From: JBCBSK01 sp039819185
GTDB lineage: Bacteria > Pseudomonadota > Alphaproteobacteria > Rhizobiales > Tepidamorphaceae
DNA: 7,108 bases
Direction of reading: 5' to 3'
Assembly: GCA_039819185.1 (NCBI GenBank)
Contig: JBCBSK010000168.1
Location: 1 to 7,108, forward strand
Shown here: positions 1 through 7,108 of the stretch, piece by piece
How positions within the stretch are numbered: position 1 is the stretch's first letter
How the letters are laid out: each line of letters opens with the position of its first letter
Translations under genes and position numbers: made by a program
Notes under the pieces: model-generated
What the model was told of the DNA's origin: nothing
Databases searched by the model: none
Seen by the model: only the letters and a program-made list of their open reading frames with translations

Positions 1-1973
1 CCGAACATATTGGCGAGCGGCACCATCGCATTGATGACGGTAGCAACCCCGCGCGGTTCCGTGCCGGTGATCTGGCCACGCCGCGAATTCAAGTCACCGA
101 TGACGTCGCCCATATAATCTTCCGGCGTCACCACCTCGACCTTCATCATCGGTTCGAGCAGCTTGGGGGCGGCCTTATGGGCCCCCTCACGGAAGGCAGC
201 ACGGGCTGCGATCTCAAATGCCAGGACACTCGAATCGACATCGTGATAGGCGCCGTCGATGAGACGGACCTTCATGTCGACCATCGGGAAGCCGGCGATC
301 ACGCCAGCACCCATGACGCTTTCAAGTCCCTTCTCGACACCGGGAATGTATTCCTTCGGAACCGAGCCGCCGACGATCTCGCTGACAAACTCATAGCCGG
401 CGCCCGGTTCATTGGGCGAAAAGATGAGCTTGACGCGCGCAAACTGGCCCGAGCCACCCGACTGCTTCTTGTGGGTGTAGTCGATCTCGGCCTCGCGCGA
501 GATGGTTTCACGGTAAGCAACCTGCGGAGCACCGATATTTGCTTCAACCTTGAACTCACGCTTCATGCGATCGACCAAGATATCGAGATGCAATTCGCCC
601 ATGCCTTTGATGATCGTCTGACCGGACTCATGATCGGTGCCGACACGGAACGACGGGTCCTCGGCCGCAAGACGATTGAGCGCGATGCCCATCTTCTCCT
701 GGTCAGCTTTGGACTTCGGCTCGATCGCGATCTCGATGACCGGATCGGGGAACTCCATCCGTTCCAGAATCACCGGCTTCAGCGGATCGCATAGCGTATC
801 GCCAGTCGTGGTATCCTTGAGGCCAGCCAGCGCGACAATGTCGCCTGCATAGGCTTCCTTGATTTCTTCGCGGCTGTTGGAATGCATCAAAAGCATACGG
901 CCGACACGCTCACGCTTGTCCTTGACCGTGTTCTGAAGCGACATGCCGCTTTCGACCTTGCCCGAATAAATGCGGCAGAAGGTCAAAGACCCGACGAAGG
1001 GGTCGTTCATGATCTTGAAGGCGAGCATCGACAGAGGCTCGTCATCGGACGAAACGCGCTGGGTCTCCCCCTCGGTCTTCGGATCGATGCCCTTAATAGC
1101 AGGAACGTCGACCGGGCTTGGAAGATAGTCAACCACTGCATCAAGAAGTGGCTGCACACCCTTGTTCTTAAAGGCAGACCCGCACAGGATCGGGAAGAAC
1201 TGAACGTCGCAGGTTCCCTTCCGGATCAACGCGCGAATGCGGTCATTGTCCGGCTCATTGCCTTCGAGATAGGCTTCCATGGCAGCGTCGTCAGCCTCGA
1301 CGACCGCTTCAATCAGCGCCTCGCGATATTCGGCTGCGGTGTCTGCAAGATCGTCGGGAATGTCGACGACATCCCACTGCGCGCCGAGGGTTTCGTCGCG
1401 CCAAATCAGCGCCTTCATCTCGATCAGATCAACGATGCCCGCAAACTCGCTTTCGGCCCCGACAGGAAGCTGAACGACCACCGGCTTGCCGCCGAGACGC
1501 TCCTTGATCATCTCGACCGAGCGGTAGAAGTCCGCACCAAGCTTGTCCATCTTGTTGACGAACACCATGCGCGGCACGGAATACTTGTCAGCCTGACGCC
1601 AGACGGTCTCGGTCTGCGGCTCAACGCCTGCATTGGCATCCAGAAGCGCAATCGCGCCGTCAAGCACGCGAAGCGAGCGCTCGACTTCAATCGTGAAATC
1701 GACGTGCCCCGGCGTATCGATGATGTTCAGGCGGCGCTTCTTGCCATCACGGGCTTCCCAGAAAGTCGTCGTCGCGGCCGACGTGATGGTGATGCCGCGC
1801 TCCTGCTCCTGTTCCATCCAGTCCATCGTGGCAGCGCCATCATGAACTTCACCGATCTTGTGGCTCTTGCCCGTGTAGAACAGGATGCGCTCGGTCGTCG
1901 TCGTCTTCCCGGCATCGATGTGGGCCATGATGCCGAAATTGCGATAGTCCTCGATCGTGTATTCGCGTGCCAT
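1..1973 (-). CDS. fusA: Translation elongation factor G (EF-G), 3' end beyond window
   Basis: EF-G is the cytoplasmic GTPase that drives tRNA-mRNA translocation and, with RRF, ribosome recycling. I translated 657 complete codons without a stop or frameshift. The GTPase motifs are intact: G1 AHIDAGKT at residues 17-24, G2 RGITIT at 59-64, G3 DTPGH at 86-90, G4 NKMD at 140-143, and G5 SAF at 266-268. The domain IV tip motif YHDVDSS carries the conserved His at about residue 577, the equivalent of E. coli His583. The visible end, PLANMFG, is in domain V, so roughly 35-40 C-terminal residues are missing compared with the usual 690-705. The start at 1973 gives the canonical MAREYTIEDYRNFG opening and has a GGAG seven bases upstream. 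It lies 30 bp after rpsG and is the distal visible gene of the str operon. The next gene, often tuf, is not visible. Identification is secure. Confidence 0.98.
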   Translation of the reverse strand, partial: MAREYTIEDYRNFGIMAHIDAGKTTTTERILFYTGKSHKIGEVHDGAATMDWMEQEQERGITITSAATTTFWEARDGKKRRLNIIDTPGHVDFTIEVERSLRVLDGAIALLDANAGVEPQTETVWRQADKYSVPRMVFVNKMDKLGADFYRSVEMIKERLGGKPVVVQLPVGAESEFAGIVDLIEMKALIWRDETLGAQWDVVDIPDDLADTAAEYREALIEAVVEADDAAMEAYLEGNEPDNDRIRALIRKGTCDVQFFPILCGSAFKNKGVQPLLDAVVDYLPSPVDVPAIKGIDPKTEGETQRVSSDDEPLSMLAFKIMNDPFVGSLTFCRIYSGKVESGMSLQNTVKDKRERVGRMLLMHSNSREEIKEAYAGDIVALAGLKDTTTGDTLCDPLKPVILERMEFPDPVIEIAIEPKSKADQEKMGIALNRLAAEDPSFRVGTDHESGQTIIKGMGELHLDILVDRMKREFKVEANIGAPQVAYRETISREAEIDYTHKKQSGGSGQFARVKLIFSPNEPGAGYEFVSEIVGGSVPKEYIPGVEKGLESVMGAGVIAGFPMVDMKVRLIDGAYHDVDSSVLAFEIAARAAFREGAHKAAPKLLEPMMKVEVVTPEDYMGDVIGDLNSRRGQITGTEPRGVATVINAMVPLANMF

Positions 1974-1980
1974 CTCAGAT

Positions 1981-1984
1981 CTCC
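1981..1984 (-). promoter_or_regulatory. Ribosome binding site of fusA
   Basis: On the minus strand GGAG is followed by ATCTGAG and then the ATG at 1973. Seven bases is good Shine-Dalgarno spacing, and this supports the chosen fusA start. It lies within the 30-nt rpsG-fusA gap (1974-2003), which shows no hairpin or promoter. fusA is therefore most likely translated from the shared str mRNA. Confidence 0.75.
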
Positions 1985-2003
1985 GAACCGGGTGCGAGGC
2001 CGA

Positions 2004-2474
2004 TCACCAGCGATAGTGAGAAAATGCCCGGTTGGCGTCCGCCATCCGGTGAGTATCTTCGCGCTTTTTAACAGCGGAGCCACGATTGTTGGCCGCATCG
2101 AGCAGTTCGCCCGACAGACGCTCAACCATGGTGCGCTCATTGCGCTTGCGGGCCGCCGTGATCAGCCAGCGGATCGCCAAAGCCTGGCGGCGCTCCGGAC
2201 GCACCTCGACGGGAACCTGATAGGTCGCGCCACCGACACGCCGCGAGCGCACTTCAACGCCCGGCATGACATTGTCCAGGGCCGCGTGGAACATCTCGAG
2301 CGCATCCGCCCGCGCCTTCTGCTCCATCTGATCGAGCGCGCCATAGACGATCGTCTCGGCGGCAGACTTTTTGCCATCGAGCATGATGGCGTTCATGAAT
2401 TTCGAAATGACCAGATCACCGTATTTGGGATCGGGATTGACTTCGCGCTTTTCCGCGCGGTGACGTCGCGACAT
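2004..2474 (-). CDS. rpsG: 30S ribosomal protein S7
   Basis: S7 is a primary 16S rRNA-binding protein that nucleates assembly of the 30S head and lies near the E site. The ORF encodes 156 residues, the usual bacterial length, beginning MSRRHRAEKREVNPDPKYGD and ending AFSHYRW. Family hallmarks are visible: KFMNAIMLDGKKS near the N-terminus, VEVRSRRVGGATYQVPVEV in the beta-hairpin region, RWLITAARKR, and the MADANRAFSHYRW tail. It starts 12 nt after the rpsL stop and ends 30 nt before fusA, so it is the middle gene of the str operon. In E. coli S7 represses this operon by binding the rpsL-rpsG intercistronic RNA of nearly 100 nt. Here that gap is only 12 nt, so the same site cannot exist in that place. 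Identification is secure. Confidence 0.98.
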   Translation of the reverse strand: MSRRHRAEKREVNPDPKYGDLVISKFMNAIMLDGKKSAAETIVYGALDQMEQKARADALEMFHAALDNVMPGVEVRSRRVGGATYQVPVEVRPERRQALAIRWLITAARKRNERTMVERLSGELLDAANNRGSAVKKREDTHRMADANRAFSHYRW

Positions 2475-2482
2475 CTCCGGGA

Positions 2483-2488
2483 CCCCTT
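2483..2488 (-). promoter_or_regulatory. Ribosome binding site of rpsG overlapping the rpsL stop codon
   Basis: The minus strand reads TAAGGGGTCCCGGAGATG, where TAA is the rpsL stop and ATG the rpsG start. AAGGGG sits eight bases before the ATG and shares its two A residues with the stop codon. The GGAG directly touching the ATG is too close to act as a Shine-Dalgarno. A ribosome terminating on rpsL would sit on this site, so translational coupling of S12 and S7 is a reasonable inference. Confidence 0.7.
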
Positions 2489-2858
2489 ATTTCGGCCGCT
2501 TGGCGCCGTAATGCGACCGGCGCTGCTTACGGTCCTTGACGCCATGGGTGTCGAGCACGCCGCGCAGGATGTGGTAGCGAACGCCGGGCAGGTCCTTGAC
2601 GCGACCGCCGCGCAGCATCACCACCGAGTGCTCCTGCAGATTGTGCCCCTCGCCGGGGATGTAGCCGATAACTTCATACTGATTGGTCAGGCGCACCTTC
2701 GCGACCTTCCGAAGCGCCGAATTCGGCTTCTTCGGTGTCGTCGTATAAACACGCGTGCACACGCCGCGCTTTTGCGGGTTGCCTTCAAGCGCCGGAACCT
2801 TGTTCCGGACACGCTTGTCTTTCCGCGGCTTGCGGATCAGCTGGTTAATCGTCGGCAT
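2487..2858 (-). CDS. rpsL: 30S ribosomal protein S12
   Basis: S12 sits at the decoding centre of the 30S subunit and controls tRNA selection accuracy; it is the classical streptomycin-resistance locus. The ORF gives 123 residues, full length for the family, from MPTINQLIRKPRK to GAKRPK. Conserved blocks are VCTRVYTTTPKKPNSALRK at residues 33-51, GEGHNLQEHSVV at 69-80 and GGRVKDLPGVRYH at 84-96. Lys43, Lys88 and Pro91 are the streptomycin-sensitive residues. Asp89, the RimO methylthiolation site, is present. Positions 27-28 are Gly-Asn where many S12 proteins have Ala-Cys, and 60-61 are Gln-Tyr where Gly-Phe is common. Upstream, GGTGA nine bases before the ATG is a plausible Shine-Dalgarno; GGGA at three bases is too close. 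It is the first gene of the str operon, after a 436-bp gap from rpoC. Identification is secure. Confidence 0.98.
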   Translation of the reverse strand: MPTINQLIRKPRKDKRVRNKVPALEGNPQKRGVCTRVYTTTPKKPNSALRKVAKVRLTNQYEVIGYIPGEGHNLQEHSVVMLRGGRVKDLPGVRYHILRGVLDTHGVKDRKQRRSHYGAKRPK

Positions 2859-3018
2859 CGATCCCGTTCACCCGGGGTTGCGCGGCCCTCGAGCCGCAGA
2901 ATTCGTTGAAACCTGTCTCACACGCCCCCAATCGGCATGACGCGCAAAACCGTGGCCAAACCCCGAGATCGGGCCATGACCAATTAGCGCCGGTTCGCAC
3001 CCAGCGCCCAAAACAGAG

Positions 3019-3045
3019 GAACCCGTCCCACGAAGGGCCGGGTTC
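3019..3045 (-). promoter_or_regulatory. Attenuator-like hairpin in the rpsL leader
   Basis: On the minus strand GAACCCG pairs perfectly with CGGGTTC (7 bp). After one G/A mismatch, CCC pairs with GGG around the loop TTCGT, giving about 10 bp of GC-rich stem. Downstream come CCTC and then TGTTTT (to 3010), a modest U-tract beginning a few bases after the stem. This resembles an intrinsic terminator or attenuator in the leader, about 160 nt before rpsL. It could instead be a protein-binding RNA structure or a back-up terminator for rpoC read-through. The stem is certain; its function is inferred. Confidence 0.45.
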
Positions 3046-3054
3046 ATCACCACG

Positions 3055-3074
3055 GCTATTCAAACGAGAATAGC
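3055..3074 (-). repeat. Perfect 7-bp hairpin in the rpsL leader
   Basis: On the minus strand GCTATTC and GAATAGC form a perfect inverted repeat around TCGTTT. It lies 9 nt before the stronger hairpin at 3045-3019, so the leader RNA would carry two consecutive stem-loops. As DNA the same symmetric sequence could be an operator. No known factor site is recognised. Confidence 0.4.
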
Positions 3075-3129
3075 GCCAGCGTTTAGGGCTGTTCGATAAC
3101 GTCCCTACCGCCTGTCGCGAAGTTGGCGG

Positions 3130-3158
3130 ACATTACGGCCCACGGCCGATTGCGTCAA
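3130..3158 (-). promoter_or_regulatory. Candidate housekeeping promoter for rpsL-rpsG-fusA
   Basis: The minus strand shows CTTGACG (-35 hexamer TTGACG at 3158-3153), a 17-nt spacer, and TAATGT (-10-like, 3135-3130). The -35 is a very good match to the TTGAC(G) element of alphaproteobacterial housekeeping promoters. The -10 is weak, with 3 of 6 matches to TATAAT. It lies 25 nt downstream of the candidate rpoC terminator and would start transcription near 3123, leaving a leader of about 265 nt before rpsL. The context fits a str operon promoter, but this is inferred from sequence only. Confidence 0.5.
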
Positions 3159-3182
3159 GCCGATGACACGCAAGAAACGCTC

Positions 3183-3217
3183 AAAAATACCCGGAAACGC
3201 AACATTTTCGTGCCGGG
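3183..3217 (-). terminator. Candidate intrinsic terminator after rpoC
   Basis: On the minus strand CCCGG (3217-3213) pairs with CCGGG (3194-3190), and inside the 18-nt loop ACG can pair with CGT. The stem is followed directly by TATTTTT (3189-3183), the longest T-run on this strand in the gap. The stem is short and the loop long, so strength is probably moderate. It begins 78 nt past the rpoC stop and would separate rpoBC from the str operon promoter. Confidence 0.45.
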
Positions 3218-3252
3218 CGGCATCTACACCGCGTGAACGCAGCGGTGAGGTG

Positions 3253-3288
3253 CCGGATCCGGACCAGCTCAAGCCAGTCCGGATCCGG
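3253..3288. repeat. Perfect 12-bp inverted repeat just after the rpoC stop
   Basis: CCGGATCCGGAC (3253-3264) and GTCCGGATCCGG (3277-3288) are exact reverse complements separated by 12 bases. Each arm is mostly made of the self-palindrome CCGGATCCGG, so the same 10-mer also occurs twice as a direct repeat. In rpoC mRNA the stem begins 6 nt after the stop codon. No T-run follows on the minus strand, so it is not a standard intrinsic terminator. It may protect or process the mRNA 3' end, aid Rho-type termination, or be a protein site. Confidence 0.6.
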
Positions 3289-3294
3289 TTTCCA

Positions 3295-7070
<3,776 letters not shown>

Positions 7071-7086
<16 letters not shown>

Positions 7087-7108
7087 TATTTCGAGAACTA
7101 CATTGTCG
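7071..7108. repeat. Fold-back inverted repeat at the window end, probable assembly or chimera artefact
   Basis: CGACAATGTAGTTCTC (7071-7086) and GAGAACTACATTGTCG (7093-7108) are perfect reverse complements around TATTTC (7087-7092), and the repeat runs to the last base. Read on the plus strand, 7087-7108 is TAT TTC GAG AAC TAC ATT GTC, or YFENYIV. This overlaps the visible minus-strand RpoC start ENYIVVEPG and adds YF, as the family expects (E. coli YFESYVV). Read on the minus strand, the gene instead gets DNVVLEI, which does not fit RpoC. So the strand switches polarity at 7086/7087, and the right arm is a flipped copy of rpoC. Confidence 0.85.

Larger units (their letters stand above)
2859..3294. 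other. rpoC-rpsL intergenic region containing the str operon leader
   Basis: This 436-bp stretch has no convincing gene on either strand. On the minus strand, in order of transcription, it contains: an inverted repeat just past the rpoC stop (3288-3253); a hairpin with T-run (3217-3183); a promoter-like pair of hexamers (3158-3130); and about 265 nt of presumed 5' leader with hairpins at 3129-3108, 3074-3055, 3045-3019 and a weak one at 2897-2882. The short open frames here have no recognisable product. The layout, terminator then promoter then structured leader, suggests that rpsL-rpsG-fusA is its own transcription unit. The individual signals are read by eye and unproven. Confidence 0.7.

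Noticed and set aside
2589..2732. Streptomycin-resistance mutations in rpsL
   Set aside because: Lys43, Lys88 and Pro91 are all the sensitive wild-type residues.
2882..2897. GCGGC/GCCGC hairpin 23 nt before the rpsL ATG as a translational operator
   Set aside because: Only five base pairs in a GC-rich region; expected by chance.
882..2909. A 675-codon open frame on the plus strand, antisense to fusA, rpsG and rpsL
   Set aside because: Its codons are in register with all three real genes, because the gaps of 30 and 12 nt are multiples of three. Stops in this frame would need sense codons TTA, CTA or TCA, which are rare in GC-rich genes. The single CTA in fusA near 792 does break it. The product shows no family likeness.
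2982..3011. TTGGGC-N18-CTAATT as a second promoter for rpsL
   Set aside because: Both hexamers are poor matches, and the -35 overlaps the U-tract after the leader hairpin. The upstream TTGACG candidate is better.
2845..3063. Small minus-strand frames in the rpsL leader (72 codons from a TTG, and 61 codons at 2868-3053), possible leader peptides
   Set aside because: Composition is erratic and Trp/Cys-rich, no clear ribosome binding site is seen, and the longer one overlaps the rpsL start out of frame. Non-coding leader is the better reading.

Overview
This window is a run of the transcription/translation core of a bacterial chromosome. All genes are on the minus strand, in the order rpoC (5' end missing) > rpsL > rpsG > fusA (3' end missing). 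The protein sequences look alphaproteobacterial: RpoC reads ENYIVVEPGLTPLK after the lost N-terminus, S12 has the VIGYIPGEGHNLQEHSVVM style, and EF-G opens MAREYTIEDYRNFGIMAHID. The DNA is GC-rich. I cannot resolve the order or genus from sequence alone.

Layout from right to left, which is the direction of transcription. Positions 7086-3295 hold rpoC from about E. coli residue 141 to its natural stop. Positions 3294-2859 are a 436-bp non-coding gap. It holds a 12-bp inverted repeat just after the rpoC stop, a hairpin plus T-run that could end the rpoBC transcript (3217-3183), a candidate promoter immediately downstream (3158-3130), and a leader of about 265 nt with several hairpins, one of them attenuator-like. 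Positions 2858-2487 are rpsL (S12), 2474-2004 are rpsG (S7), and 1973-1 are fusA (EF-G). The last three are packed with gaps of 12 and 30 nt and form the classical str operon. No mobile element, tRNA, rRNA or CRISPR was seen.

Together the genes supply the catalytic subunit of RNA polymerase, two small-subunit ribosomal proteins (decoding centre and head), and the translocase that moves the ribosome. The gap suggests that the polymerase genes and the str genes are transcribed as separate units, though read-through is possible.

The most notable anomaly is at the right edge. The last 38 bases form a perfect 16-bp inverted repeat around TATTTC, and bases 7087-7108 are rpoC sequence in the wrong orientation. 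Read on the plus strand they encode YFENYIV, exactly what should precede and overlap the start of the visible rpoC. This is best explained as a fold-back (chimeric) contig end rather than biology. I found no evidence of a previously undescribed system; this is an ordinary conserved region with an interesting leader and a probable assembly artefact.
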